From: Fimimonas sp963619835
GTDB taxonomy: Bacteria; Bacillota; Clostridia; Christensenellales; CAG-314
Length of the DNA stretch: 23,849 bases
Assembly (NCBI GenBank): GCA_963619835.1
Contig: CAVEYD010000018.1
Location: 1 to 23,849, forward strand
Direction: 5' to 3'
The position numbers were made by a program, and so were the translations under genes. Below the pieces are notes generated by a model that searched no databases, was not told the origin of the DNA, and saw nothing but the letters and a program-made list of their open reading frames with translations. Position 1 is the first letter of the stretch, and each line of letters begins with the position of its first letter. Below are positions 15,199-23,834 of the stretch, in pieces.

Positions 15199-17214
15199 TT
15201 ACTCTGCGTCTTTATGGTCAGTATTTTCCGGCTTTTCAAGCAAAGCCTTTCTTGAAAGTGTAATGCGTTTGTTTTCAGCATCAAATTCCATAACTTCAAC
15301 TTCGATTTCGTCACCAATCTTGAGTGCCTTGTTGATATCATCAAGCCATTCCCAAGAAACATTAGAAACGTGAAGCAATCCGTCAATGTGTTTGTCAAGT
15401 TCGATAAATGCACCGAAAGGCAAAATGCGAGCTACTTTTCCTACAACCTTAGCGCCCACTGGGAATTTTTCTGCAGCTACTTCCCAAGGTTGAGGTTGAA
15501 GTTGTTTGTATCCCAAAGAAACTCTGTTCTTTTCTCTGTCAAGTGCCAAAACAACAAATTCGTAAGTCTTTCCGATTTCCAATACATCTGCCGGGCCTGC
15601 TACATGGAACCAAGACAAATCGGATGTATGAGCAAGACAGTCAAAACCTCTTACGTCAACAAAAGCACCGAACGAAGCAAAGCGCAAAACTTTACCTTCA
15701 ACGATTTCGTCAACTTCAATGTTGTTCCAAAATTCGTCTTCTTTTGCTTTCTTTTCGGCAAGCAAAATTGCTTTTTGACTTGCAAAGATTACGCGTTTTG
15801 CATCATCTACCTTATCAGCGGATGTTACAACAAGACGGAGTGTCTTTCCAACGTAACTTTCCAAATTTTTAACATAACCAAGTTTAATTTGAGAAGCATG
15901 AACGATTACCGTGTAGCTTCCAAGTTTGCCTGTTAAGCATTCCTTACCAACTTTGGTCATTGTGCATTCAAATTGATTGCCTTCTTTAATTCCGCCGACA
16001 AGTTGATCGTCCTTGTAACGCTCGTCGATAGTCTTTTTAGAAAGCTTAATGCCTTTATCTACACTAATCACAGCGCATTCCAAAACTGAATCTGAATTTA
16101 ATGAACGTTTTACTGCCTCGAAATCGCCGTCTAAAGCAAGTTCTTCGTTAGGAATAAATCCTTCTTTTTTGGAAGATGGGATACTTACATAAACTCCATC
16201 ATCACTTACAAGAACAACACGACATTTAACTCTTTGACCGAGTCTGTACTTGTGCCCTTCTTTCATTTCTGAAACTGCCTTAGCAAGCAAAGATTCATCC
16301 TTGCTCATAACTTTCTCTTCGGATGCAACTGCTTCCGGAGCAATCTCGACACTTTCGTCGGATACTGCTGTTACTACAGCGGTGTCTTTTGTTTCTTCAA
16401 TCATTCTTTCAAAAACCCCCTTGATCAACTCGGTTGGAGTTGATGCGCCTGAAATGAAACATATGTTTCGTGTTTTATTGTAGTCAATATTGTCACTACC
16501 GTCCGTCAAAACCGTTTTACAATTTTGCGATGCTATATCGTACAGCCGTTTTGTGTTGGCACTTTCTTTATCTCCAACAACAACTGCCATGTCGCATCTT
16601 TTGGACAGCATTTGAGCATAATATTGTCGTACTTTAGTAGTATAACAAATAGTATTAAATATTTCAAGCGTTTTTACGCAATCAGATGAAATATTTTGCA
16701 AACTTTTTTTATAAAATCTTGTGTCAAAAGTAGTTTGAAACAAAATTATTGCTTTTTCAAAGCCGTTTAGATCAATTTTTTGTGTACCGTCGGTGATAAT
16801 TGCGGAATTTTCACACCAACCGTTGATACCGATAATTTCCGGATGATTTGCCTGTCCGACAAGCACCACTGCATAACCTTTGTTGTGATAATCGTTTGCT
16901 TTTTGCTGAATTGCTTTTACAGACGGACAAGTTGCATCAACAACAGTAATGTTTCTTCTTTTTGCTTCGGCAAAAACCTGCGGTGTCGCTCCGTGGGCAC
17001 GAATAACAAGCGTAGCTCCGTCTGGTACACCATCGATTGAATCCACGGTTTTTAATCCATTTTGTTTAAGATTTTTCACAACGACCAAGTTGTGTACAAT
17101 ATTTCCGATACAGTAAGCATCCCCGGCTTTCAATGCAAGATTTATTGCATTTTTAACACCTGCACAAAACCCTAACTCTCGTGGAAAATGAGCTGTTATC
17201 AAACGTTTTTTCAT
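15199..17214 (-). CDS. ispH: IspH (HMBPP reductase) fused to ribosomal protein S1
   Basis: This 671-residue fusion joins 4-hydroxy-3-methylbut-2-enyl diphosphate reductase, the last step of the MEP isoprenoid pathway, to a four-repeat S1 protein. The IspH part (about 1-280) keeps the iron-sulfur cysteines C17, C96 and C190, substrate residues H41, H74, H124 and E126 (NHPEI), T161/T162, S218-A-N220, and S258 in SGAS. An acidic linker (about 281-318) follows. Four S1 domains lie at about 321-393, 409-481, 502-570 and 585-656; the last two are the most typical (FGAFVD, FGAFIEL). Such fusions are known in Clostridia. It overlaps plsC by four bases (ATGA), so it is coupled to it. No frameshift separates the two halves. 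Confidence 0.95.
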   Translation of the reverse strand: MKKRLITAHFPRELGFCAGVKNAINLALKAGDAYCIGNIVHNLVVVKNLKQNGLKTVDSIDGVPDGATLVIRAHGATPQVFAEAKRRNITVVDATCPSVKAIQQKANDYHNKGYAVVLVGQANHPEIIGINGWCENSAIITDGTQKIDLNGFEKAIILFQTTFDTRFYKKSLQNISSDCVKTLEIFNTICYTTKVRQYYAQMLSKRCDMAVVVGDKESANTKRLYDIASQNCKTVLTDGSDNIDYNKTRNICFISGASTPTELIKGVFERMIEETKDTAVVTAVSDESVEIAPEAVASEEKVMSKDESLLAKAVSEMKEGHKYRLGQRVKCRVVLVSDDGVYVSIPSSKKEGFIPNEELALDGDFEAVKRSLNSDSVLECAVISVDKGIKLSKKTIDERYKDDQLVGGIKEGNQFECTMTKVGKECLTGKLGSYTVIVHASQIKLGYVKNLESYVGKTLRLVVTSADKVDDAKRVIFASQKAILLAEKKAKEDEFWNNIEVDEIVEGKVLRFASFGAFVDVRGFDCLAHTSDLSWFHVAGPADVLEIGKTYEFVVLALDREKNRVSLGYKQLQPQPWEVAAEKFPVGAKVVGKVARILPFGAFIELDKHIDGLLHVSNVSWEWLDDINKALKIGDEIEVEVMEFDAENKRITLSRKALLEKPENTDHKDAE

Positions 17215-17993
17215 TTAGTTTCCTCGGGGTTAACTTTAGATTGCAAACCGTCTGACGAGTCTTTTGACTCGACATCTGTTTTCGTTTCACTTTGCTGCAT
17301 GCGATCTTGCAAAGTTTTTTGTTTTTTGTTGTATTGGTTGATTTTTTCGATTTCCTTTTTGGTGCGTTTACGACGTTTGATATTTTTCTTTTCAAGTATC
17401 ACGTTCAATCTGACGCGCAAATCTTCAACATGTTGTTTAATAACTTCCGTTGCGGCAAGCAACGTATCCTTATCGAGTGGTTTGTCGTAAAATTCGTCCA
17501 AAGTGAATTCGTCCCCGACAATTATATAATTGCGGTAAAACGGCTTTGCTTTATCCCAAATGTAGTAAGGACGAATTGGAGAATGAGTTTTTAGAGCAAA
17601 CAACGCTGCACCTGTGCGGAATTTTTGTAGACAATCGACGTTTGGATTGCGTGTACCCTCAGGGAAAAGGGCAACCGGCTTATTTTCGTTTAACATGTTT
17701 ATGATTTGTTTGCTTGATGCAATATCAACGTCTCCGCGACGAACAGGGATACATTCCAAACCATCAAAAACCCAACGCAAAAAAGCACTTTTGCGGAAAT
17801 CGGCCTTGTAGACAAACCCGGTGAAGCCTTTCGTCCACATTGTAAATAGGCAAGGATCCCAACCTGAAACGTGATTGGCAACATATAAACATTTTTTTCT
17901 TTCAAATTTTTTAGGCCCAATAATTTTTACAGGGAAAAACGGGCGAACAAATGCCTTGCCGATTGTGGCAAGAAACGCTACAAATTTATTCAT
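17211..17993 (-). CDS. plsC: 1-acyl-sn-glycerol-3-phosphate acyltransferase with basic C-terminal extension
   Basis: PlsC-type enzymes acylate lysophosphatidic acid to phosphatidic acid at the membrane. The 260-residue protein has the catalytic H41-x4-D46 (NHVSGWD), the substrate motif around KADFRKSAFLRW, and FPEGTR at 110-115. An N-terminal hydrophobic stretch (about 4-25) may anchor it. The last ~60 residues are a hydrophilic tail, first strongly basic (NIKRRKRTKKEIEK), then Gln/Ser/Asp-rich, beyond the usual domain. Its 3' end overlaps ispH-rpsA by four bases. In many Clostridia cmk-plsC-ispH-rpsA are adjacent; cmk is not seen here. The nearest Shine-Dalgarno, GGAG, is 12 bases from the ATG, rather far. 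Confidence 0.92.
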   Translation of the reverse strand: MNKFVAFLATIGKAFVRPFFPVKIIGPKKFERKKCLYVANHVSGWDPCLFTMWTKGFTGFVYKADFRKSAFLRWVFDGLECIPVRRGDVDIASSKQIINMLNENKPVALFPEGTRNPNVDCLQKFRTGAALFALKTHSPIRPYYIWDKAKPFYRNYIIVGDEFTLDEFYDKPLDKDTLLAATEVIKQHVEDLRVRLNVILEKKNIKRRKRTKKEIEKINQYNKKQKTLQDRMQQSETKTDVESKDSSDGLQSKVNPEETK

Positions 17994-18091
17994 TAAAGAG
18001 ATTTACTCCGATTTTTATAATAAAGTATCGAAAAAAAATAAAGGCAAAGTGCATTGATTTTGTACAATGTCATTTTTTTACGATTGCGGAT

Positions 18092-18120
18092 ATTTTAACA
18101 TAAGTCCGACATAAAAGCAA
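18092..18120 (-). promoter_or_regulatory. Extended -10 promoter of the plsC-ispH/rpsA unit
   Basis: On the minus strand TTGCTT (18120-18115), a 17-base spacer, and TAAAAT (18097-18092) preceded by TGT form an extended -10 promoter. It lies about 100 bases before the plsC start, inside the 215-base gap after aroH. Confidence 0.65.
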
Positions 18121-18208
18121 CTAAACAACGTAAATGAAAAAATAAGCTGAAAAAAAAAGAAAAAGAATCTAAAATGGCAACGAACATTAAAACTTAAAAT
18201 AAGAAAGG

Positions 18209-18559
18209 TTATTTTATCAAATCCGTCCTTAGGCAAGAAGCACCACGTAAATAAACGTGTTTTGCATCGTTTTGTTGAATTTTCTCGGCGATCAAACAAA
18301 CACGGATACAAAGCGGCAAAGCATTGACAATATCGGCTTCGGCAAAGCAAAGATAAGCACAATTGCCACCGATTTTCTTTCTAACTGCCGTACAAGGGTT
18401 GGTAGCATTTATATCTTTTGTGACAGTAAAAATGATAGCAGAAATATCGGCTACAACAAGCTTGTTTTCCAGCATAATTTCATCGACAAGTAAGACAGAA
18501 GAGTTAGAAATATCTTCAATTGTATTTTGGGTTGTAATCGCGCCACGAATATAAGCCAT
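18209..18559 (-). CDS. aroH: Monofunctional chorismate mutase, AroH type
   Basis: AroH converts chorismate to prephenate on the way to phenylalanine and tyrosine. The 116-residue product matches the Bacillus AroH fold and active site: R5 in RGA, R60, C71 and E74 (CFAE), R86 in CIRV, and Y103 in HVYL, ending RTDL. These correspond to B. subtilis R7, R63, C75, E78, R90 and Y108. AAGGAG lies nine bases before the ATG. No other aromatic amino-acid gene is in the window, so it sits apart from its pathway. It follows the flavoprotein gene after 170 bases holding two inverted repeats. Confidence 0.92.
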   Translation of the reverse strand: MAYIRGAITTQNTIEDISNSSVLLVDEIMLENKLVVADISAIIFTVTKDINATNPCTAVRKKIGGNCAYLCFAEADIVNALPLCIRVCLIAEKIQQNDAKHVYLRGASCLRTDLIK

Positions 18560-18631
18560 AAACTTTAACTCCTTGCACCATTAAAAAAATGACGGCATTT
18601 AATATAAAAGGAAAAAAAATTTAACTACAGA

Positions 18632-18657
18632 TTCACAACACAATAAGACGTTGTGAA
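18632..18657 (-). repeat. Inverted repeat 1 between the flavoprotein gene and aroH
   Basis: TTCACAAC (18632-18639) and GTTGTGAA (18650-18657) are perfect 8-bp arms around 10 bases. On the minus strand a run of eight Ts follows about 13 bases later, so it could act as a weak terminator or attenuator before aroH. Confidence 0.5.
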
Positions 18658-18669
18658 AGTTGAACACCA

Positions 18670-18696
18670 AAACAAATTTATTTGTAAAATTTGTTT
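18670..18696 (-). repeat. Inverted repeat 2 between the flavoprotein gene and aroH
   Basis: AAACAAATTT (18670-18679) and AAATTTGTTT (18687-18696) are perfect 10-bp arms with a 7-base loop. In minus-strand RNA the stem ends in a short U run. It could be a weak AU-rich terminator of the flavoprotein gene. Confidence 0.45.
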
Positions 18697-18729
18697 ATGC
18701 AAACTTGGGCATAACGCACCATTGAATAA

Positions 18730-20007
18730 CTATTTTTTCTTAGATAAATCATCTGAAGCAGCATACTTACCTGCCACAAAGCCGGTTGATAAAGCAAGCT
18801 GAATATTAAAACCGCCTGTGAAAGCATCAATGTCGATGACCTCGCCCGCAAAAAATAATCCTGTAACAATTTTACTTTCCATTGTTTTGGGATTAATTTG
18901 ATTTACAGAAACACCGCCACTTGTAACAATAGAATGTTCTATGCTGTCTAATCCGACGAAATCAAATGAGAGATTTTTTAATGTATGCACAAGATTGGAA
19001 CGTTCGGCAGATGTAATTTGGTTAACTTTTTTGTAGGGATTTATTCCGGATTGACGGACGACTTCCGCTATAAGACGTTGTGGCAACAATTGAGTAAGCG
19101 AATTGCAGAAATCTTTATTTTGTGATTGCGAAAAGTCTCGTAAAATACGGGCATCCAAAGTTTGTAAGTCGAGAGCCGGCTTAAGATCAATAACGATTTT
19201 TCCTACTTGCTCTACCTTGTTGATAAGAGAAGACAGTGTCAAAGCACAAGGGCCGCTGATTCCGTCATCGGTAAACAACATTTCACCAAACTCGGAAAAA
19301 AACTCGTTACCAACAAAAGAAACTTGAACATTTTTTAAAGAAATGCCTTCAAGAGATTTTGTACCCTTACACAAAATACGACACAAAGCAGATTTGAGCG
19401 GAACAATTTCGTGTCCAAGTTTTTGAGCAAATGAGTAACCGTCGCCTGTACTTCCGGTAGCACTATAAGATTTTCCGCCACATGCAATAATAACTTTGTC
19501 GAAAGAATAAGACGAACGTTTTTGCGTACTTTCATCGTTAAAAGACGTTGATTTTGATACTATGTTTGTAATAGTAGACAACAGAAAGGCATTTTCTTGT
19601 AACAATATGTCGGTTATTCTTTCGTTTAAGACAACTTTAACATTATTTTTGACAAGAACTTTGGAAAAGCACTTTATAACGTCCGACGATTTGTCAGAAG
19701 AAGGAAACACGCGATTTCCGCGTTCTACTTTAAGTTCGAGACCGGCATTTTCACAAAAATTTATTGTGCTTTGAGAAGGGAAAGCATACAAAGCGTTTAG
19801 AGCAAATTTTGGGTTAGTTGCAATGTTTTGAACGAACTCGGTAGGCATGCAGTCGTTCGTCAAATTGCAACGCCCCTTTCCGCTTATGTACATTTTTTTG
19901 CCGAGCTTTTCATTTTTCTCGAACAAAGTCACTTCTGCACCGCACTCAGAAGCCGATATTGCTGCCATCATTCCGGCAGGTCCACCACCAATAACTGCAA
20001 TTTTCAT
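18730..20007 (-). CDS. FAD-dependent oxidoreductase, HI0933/BaiN family
   Basis: The 425-residue protein has the N-terminal dinucleotide-binding GGGPAG (7-12), the family signature SGKGRCNLTND (42-52), a second glycine-rich segment ACGGKSYSATGSTGDGY, and the C-terminal GLFFAGEVIDIDAFTGGFN, which completes the FAD site. These mark the HI0933 (YhiN) family, whose members include BaiN of bile-acid dehydroxylation; most have no known substrate, so no specific function is claimed. Its ATG overlaps the surE stop by four bases and has no clear Shine-Dalgarno, so it is probably translated by coupling. It is usually near rpsA/cmk genes in Clostridia, as here. Confidence 0.92.
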   Translation of the reverse strand: MKIAVIGGGPAGMMAAISASECGAEVTLFEKNEKLGKKMYISGKGRCNLTNDCMPTEFVQNIATNPKFALNALYAFPSQSTINFCENAGLELKVERGNRVFPSSDKSSDVIKCFSKVLVKNNVKVVLNERITDILLQENAFLLSTITNIVSKSTSFNDESTQKRSSYSFDKVIIACGGKSYSATGSTGDGYSFAQKLGHEIVPLKSALCRILCKGTKSLEGISLKNVQVSFVGNEFFSEFGEMLFTDDGISGPCALTLSSLINKVEQVGKIVIDLKPALDLQTLDARILRDFSQSQNKDFCNSLTQLLPQRLIAEVVRQSGINPYKKVNQITSAERSNLVHTLKNLSFDFVGLDSIEHSIVTSGGVSVNQINPKTMESKIVTGLFFAGEVIDIDAFTGGFNIQLALSTGFVAGKYAASDDLSKKK

Positions 20008-20762
20008 TTTTTTTCTATAATTGTGTTCTTTAAATAATCAAGTTGATTTAGTGAATCAAAATCCGTTCTAAGTACAGACAACGGCGTGATTGAAATATAA
20101 CCGTCATCAGCAGATCCAACGTCGCTTTCAAGATGCTCAACGTTAAGCTTATCTCCTGTTGCGAAGTAGAGATCTTGTTCATCCTTTTTTAAAAAGTAAT
20201 CATTGTAAAGTCGGCTTTCGCATTGTGGTACAATTTTAATTCCCTTAATTTCCTTTAAAGGCAAATTTGGTACATTTATATTGAGGAAACAATGTTCTTT
20301 ATCAAAGCGACAAAGTTCTTGTAAATTGGAGCAAATATAGTCAACTACCGAGCCATACGATCCGCCAAAACCAATTCGAGACAAAGCAATGCTTTTAATT
20401 CCGCACAAAACGCCCTCTTCCGCTGCGGCAACCGTTCCGCTGTACAGAATAGCATTACCATAATTCTCGCCATTGTTTGGGCCACTTATCAAAAGATCGA
20501 ATTTAACGTCAAGAGCACTTTCTGCAAATTTTACACAGTCAGCAGGTGTTCCGCTACAACTATAGGCAAGTTTTGCACCGCAAAAGTTGTCAATTTTTTT
20601 AAAAGAAACATCTTTATAAATTGTAGCAGAGTGAGAGAAACCGGATCGCTGTCCGTCCGGAGCGACTACGTAAACTTCATGTCCAAGCGACACCAATCGT
20701 GAGCACAAAAGCACTATTCCCTCTGCTAAATATCCGTCATCGTTAGTTAATAATATTTTCAT
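20004..20762 (-). CDS. surE: 5'/3'-nucleotidase SurE
   Basis: SurE is a metal-dependent nucleoside monophosphate phosphatase. The start is the ATG at 20762, which gives the canonical opening MKILLTNDDG and 252 residues. The in-frame GTG at 20798 would add 12 residues not found in the family. Metal ligands are D8, D9, S40 and N96, and the motif SGPNNGENYG ... YSGTVAAAEEG is intact. No Shine-Dalgarno is visible before either start. It lies 94 bases after rluB and overlaps the downstream flavoprotein gene by four bases. Confidence 0.94.
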   Translation of the reverse strand: MKILLTNDDGYLAEGIVLLCSRLVSLGHEVYVVAPDGQRSGFSHSATIYKDVSFKKIDNFCGAKLAYSCSGTPADCVKFAESALDVKFDLLISGPNNGENYGNAILYSGTVAAAEEGVLCGIKSIALSRIGFGGSYGSVVDYICSNLQELCRFDKEHCFLNINVPNLPLKEIKGIKIVPQCESRLYNDYFLKKDEQDLYFATGDKLNVEHLESDVGSADDGYISITPLSVLRTDFDSLNQLDYLKNTIIEKK

Positions 20763-20856
20763 AATTTGTAATAAAAATGTTAAGTAATTCTTAAGCACAT
20801 TTTACAGTATAAAGAGAAAACTCTAATTGCAAAATATGCACTTTGATTCAAAAAAG

Positions 20857-21561
20857 TTAAATATTTTTTAGATATTCGATTTCGTCAGGATTCAAATAAC
20901 GATAAGTTCCTCGTTGCAAACCACCAAGACGCAAATCCCCGACAGCAACACGCTTAAGAAATTCTACTTCCTTACCGACTGCCTCGAACATACGTTTAAC
21001 TTGTCTGTTGCGGCCTTCGTGAATAATCACTTCGCAACGCGTGTGATGCTGATCTTTCTCCAAAATTTTTACTTTTGCCGGTGCTGTTTTGGTACCATCG
21101 ATTAAAACACCATTCTCCAAAGTTGCACGTTCACTTTCGGTTAGTTGTCCACTAATACGTGCGATATAGGTTTTGTTCACTTCGTTGCGAGGATGAGTTA
21201 GACGATTGGACAATTCGCCATCGTTGGTCATAATTAAAAGGCCTTCGGTGTCATAATCAAGACGTCCTACAGGATACAAACGAACATTTACGTCCTTAAC
21301 CAAGTCCATAACCGTTTTGCGTCCCTTGTCGTCTTTTACAGTTGTCACACATCCTTTTGGTTTATGAAGAATTATATAAACAAGTCTTTGCTTATTAGAA
21401 ACTCTTTTACCTTTTACGGAAACCTTGTCGTTTTCATCTACAAGATCACCGCAGACAGCAATTCTGTCATTGATTTTCACAAAACCGTCCGCGACAAGCT
21501 TGTCGCATTCGCGTCTACTTCCGACCCCGCAATCGGCAAGAAATTTATTTATTCTAACCAT
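20857..21561 (-). CDS. rluB: 23S rRNA pseudouridine synthase, RluB-type
   Basis: The 234-residue protein has an N-terminal S4 RNA-binding domain (about 2-60, RINKFLADCGVGSRRECDKLV) and a pseudouridine synthase domain with catalytic D102 in the signature GRLDYDTEGLLI. It ends with EGRNRQVKRMFEAVG, typical of the RsuA/RluB/E/F family. Firmicute members with this layout modify 23S rRNA and are named RluB; RsuA-like specificity for 16S cannot be excluded from sequence alone. GAGG lies eight bases before the ATG. A promoter (21616-21644) precedes it. Confidence 0.92.
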   Translation of the reverse strand: MVRINKFLADCGVGSRRECDKLVADGFVKINDRIAVCGDLVDENDKVSVKGKRVSNKQRLVYIILHKPKGCVTTVKDDKGRKTVMDLVKDVNVRLYPVGRLDYDTEGLLIMTNDGELSNRLTHPRNEVNKTYIARISGQLTESERATLENGVLIDGTKTAPAKVKILEKDQHHTRCEVIIHEGRNRQVKRMFEAVGKEVEFLKRVAVGDLRLGGLQRGTYRYLNPDEIEYLKNI

Positions 21562-21615
21562 TATAGTAACCTCACCAGTTAGTTTTTTATAAAATATTGA
21601 TATTAAACCCCCAAA

Positions 21616-21644
21616 ATTTTATAAATATTCTAACATTATTACAA
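21616..21644 (-). promoter_or_regulatory. Candidate rluB promoter
   Basis: On the minus strand TTGTAA (21644-21639), a 17-base spacer and TAAAAT (21621-21616) lie about 55 bases before the rluB start and just downstream of the preceding gene's hairpin. Confidence 0.5.
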
Positions 21645-21683
21645 AGATTTTATAAATTCTAAAAATATACTTTACATATATAA

Positions 21684-21707
21684 GGACGTGGTTAAACAGC
21701 CACGTCC
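21684..21707 (-). terminator. Terminator-like hairpin after the yloV/fakA-like gene
   Basis: GGACGTGG and CCACGTCC are perfect 8-bp arms (21684-21691, 21700-21707) around an 8-base loop, 21 bases past the stop codon. The following minus-strand sequence is TTATATAT rather than a pure U-tract, so termination may be partial. Confidence 0.7.
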
Positions 21708-21728
21708 CAAAATAATTCAAACTATAAA

Positions 21729-23414
21729 TTACTCAACACTTAACAGGTAATAATACAATGGTTGACCACCATAATGCAAAATAAATTCAATTTCCGGATG
21801 AGTACTTTCTAATTTTGCGACAAATTTCTCAGCATCTTCTTCCTTGACGTCTTTGCCATAATAAAGAGTGACAACCTCTTTACCTTCTTTAAGCATGCTG
21901 TCAATAAGTGCCGTTGTGATTTTTTCAACACCTTTGCCGGAAACGGTAATGTCGCCCTTGTCTAGACCGATAATATCGTCCTTTTTAATTTTGAATTTAC
22001 CTATTGTTGTGTCACGAACAGCATAGGTAACTGCACCGGCATCTATTGTAGGGAATGCCGCATTCATTTCTCTAAGATTGTCACTTAGCGATGCATCGGG
22101 ATCATAAGCAAGCATTGCAGCCAAGCCTTGCGGAATATCCTTCGTTTGCAAAACAAAAATGTTACGATTTTGTACAAGTGTACGAGATTGTTCGGCAGAC
22201 AAAATAATATTTTTGTTGTTGGGCAAAATAATTATATTTTCTGCATTGATTTTTTTGCAAGCCGTAGCTATATCATCTGCGGACGGATTCATGGTTTGTC
22301 CGCCTTCAATTACCTGGTCAACAAGCAAATCTTTGAAAATAGCATTAAAGCCATCGCCTGCACATACCGACAAAACACCAATCGTTTTGCGCTCAGCTTC
22401 GTACTTTTCACGCAAACGACGATTTTGCTCCATCATATTTTCAATTTTTACCTTGTCAAGTTCGCCAAGAGTCAATGCTTTGCTTAATGCTCTGCCCGGA
22501 TTGTTGGTGTGAACATGAACCTTAATTAAACTTAGGTCACCGATGCAGATAACGGAATTGCCGATATCGTTAAGATATTCACGTAATTTGTCGATATCTG
22601 TCAATGTGGTTTTCTTTTTTATATTTATAATAAAGAATTCCGTGCAATAACCAAAATCAAGTTCTCCGAGACTATCATAATCAACAACAAGCTCAGCTTC
22701 ATCAGTCGGGAATGCAGGATCGGACAAAGCAGGCTTATTTTCGACCGCTACGGAAGATAGATCTTCGGCACCGTCAATTTCCTTGTCAAGGTAACCTGCG
22801 ATTAAGCCCTTAAACATAGTGATGAGTCCGTATCCGCCACTATCGACAACACCTGCACGCTTTAACACGTCCAGCATATCGGGAGTTTGAGCAAGGACTT
22901 CCTCACCTTTTGCAAGAGTTGCATTCATAAGCTTTTCGATGCTGGTTGTACGCTTAGCAGTATCAACAGCTTCTTCTGCCATGTAACGAATAACTGTTAA
23001 AATTGTACCTTCTTTAGGTTTACTTACTGCGCGATAAGCGAGCTCGGCACCTTCTTTTAAGCCTTTGGCAAACTGGCGGGCATCACATTCGTCATTGTTG
23101 GCGATAACGTTGCTGAATCCCTTTAAAATTTGAGAAAGAATTACACCGCTGTTTCCACGTGCTCCGCGGAGAGCACCTTTGGCAAGCTTTTCGGCAAGAT
23201 CGGCCATGGAAGCCGTTGTAAGAGAATTGATTTCTTTGATTGCCGAATTTAAAGTCAAAGACATGTTTGTACCTGTATCACCATCAGGAACAGGGAAAAC
23301 ATTTAAAGCATCAACTTGTGATTTATTTACTTCTAACATTTTGCCGCCTGCTATAAACATACGTTTCATTACAGACGGAGTTATATGGGTTGTATTTGAA
23401 CGAGCAGAAGACAT
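21729..23414 (-). CDS. DAK2-domain protein YloV / fatty acid kinase FakA-like
   Basis: FakA-type proteins phosphorylate fatty acids presented by FakB (DegV-family) partners. The 561-residue protein has an N-terminal DhaL/DAK2 kinase domain with the nucleotide/metal motif PVPDGDTGTNM (D44, D46), the glycine-rich RGARGNSGVILSQ, and VVDSGGYGL. The FakA middle and C-terminal domains follow, giving the normal family length (~550). GAGG lies five bases before the ATG. It is 23 bases after the YloU-like gene, the yloU-yloV pair of Bacillus. No FakB is in the window, so the fatty-acid kinase role comes from family knowledge only. Confidence 0.92.
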   Translation of the reverse strand: MSSARSNTTHITPSVMKRMFIAGGKMLEVNKSQVDALNVFPVPDGDTGTNMSLTLNSAIKEINSLTTASMADLAEKLAKGALRGARGNSGVILSQILKGFSNVIANNDECDARQFAKGLKEGAELAYRAVSKPKEGTILTVIRYMAEEAVDTAKRTTSIEKLMNATLAKGEEVLAQTPDMLDVLKRAGVVDSGGYGLITMFKGLIAGYLDKEIDGAEDLSSVAVENKPALSDPAFPTDEAELVVDYDSLGELDFGYCTEFFIINIKKKTTLTDIDKLREYLNDIGNSVICIGDLSLIKVHVHTNNPGRALSKALTLGELDKVKIENMMEQNRRLREKYEAERKTIGVLSVCAGDGFNAIFKDLLVDQVIEGGQTMNPSADDIATACKKINAENIIILPNNKNIILSAEQSRTLVQNRNIFVLQTKDIPQGLAAMLAYDPDASLSDNLREMNAAFPTIDAGAVTYAVRDTTIGKFKIKKDDIIGLDKGDITVSGKGVEKITTALIDSMLKEGKEVVTLYYGKDVKEEDAEKFVAKLESTHPEIEFILHYGGQPLYYYLLSVE

Positions 23415-23437
23415 ATCTACCTCTTTTTAAAATCTAA

Positions 23438-23788
23438 TTATAGTTTTACACCTACAACGTGGACATCAATAGAATCCACAATCATTCCCGTAAAGCGCTC
23501 TAAGCCGTACTTGACAGTACTTTTTAAACTTTCGGAAACAGCCGAGACGGGCAAACCATATTTAATTTTAACAAACAAATCGACGTAGATTCTGTCGCCC
23601 TTGGTTGCTATTCGCACTCCTCGACTTAAACCGTTCCTTTTAAAGATATCGCTAAACGAGTCGGAAAAACCGAAAGGAACCATTTCTACAACGCCATAGC
23701 AATCTGCGGCAAAATGACCGGCCAAAGATGCAATAACATCATCCGATACAGTGATATCACCATACGAGTTTTTGGTACGTAAAGACAT
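23438..23788 (-). CDS. Asp23/Gls24 family protein, YloU-like
   Basis: The 116-residue product belongs to the Asp23/Gls24 (DUF322) envelope-associated family, closest in pattern to YloU: YGDITVSDDVIASLAGHFAADCYGVVEM at the start and SIDVHVVGVKL at the end. The biochemical role is unknown. I choose the ATG at 23788, nine bases after AGGAGG. The upstream in-frame ATG at 23809 would place that site inside its own codons and add seven residues the family lacks. It is the first gene of the yloU-yloV pair. Confidence 0.93.
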   Translation of the reverse strand: MSLRTKNSYGDITVSDDVIASLAGHFAADCYGVVEMVPFGFSDSFSDIFKRNGLSRGVRIATKGDRIYVDLFVKIKYGLPVSAVSESLKSTVKYGLERFTGMIVDSIDVHVVGVKL

Positions 23789-23823
23789 TCGCTTTTTCCT
23801 CCTATACATAAAGATGCTTATAT

Positions 23824-23834
23824 ATTATATAGCA
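23824..23834 (-). promoter_or_regulatory. Possible -10 region of the yloU-yloV promoter
   Basis: On the minus strand TATAAT (23829-23824) lies about 35 bases before the yloU-like start, with a TGC four bases further up. The -35 would fall at or beyond the window end, so it cannot be checked. Confidence 0.3.

Noticed and set aside
15370..15936. A 188-codon plus-strand open frame opposite ispH-rpsA
   Set aside because: Antisense shadow of the S1 domains with no ribosome-binding site or family features.
15199..17214. ispH-rpsA as two genes wrongly joined
   Set aside because: The frame is open across the junction, the linker has no start with a ribosome-binding site, and this fusion is known in Clostridia.
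18078..18362. A 94-codon minus-strand frame overlapping aroH
   Set aside because: It begins inside aroH in another frame and continues into A/T-rich spacer; the conserved aroH active-site residues settle the true frame.
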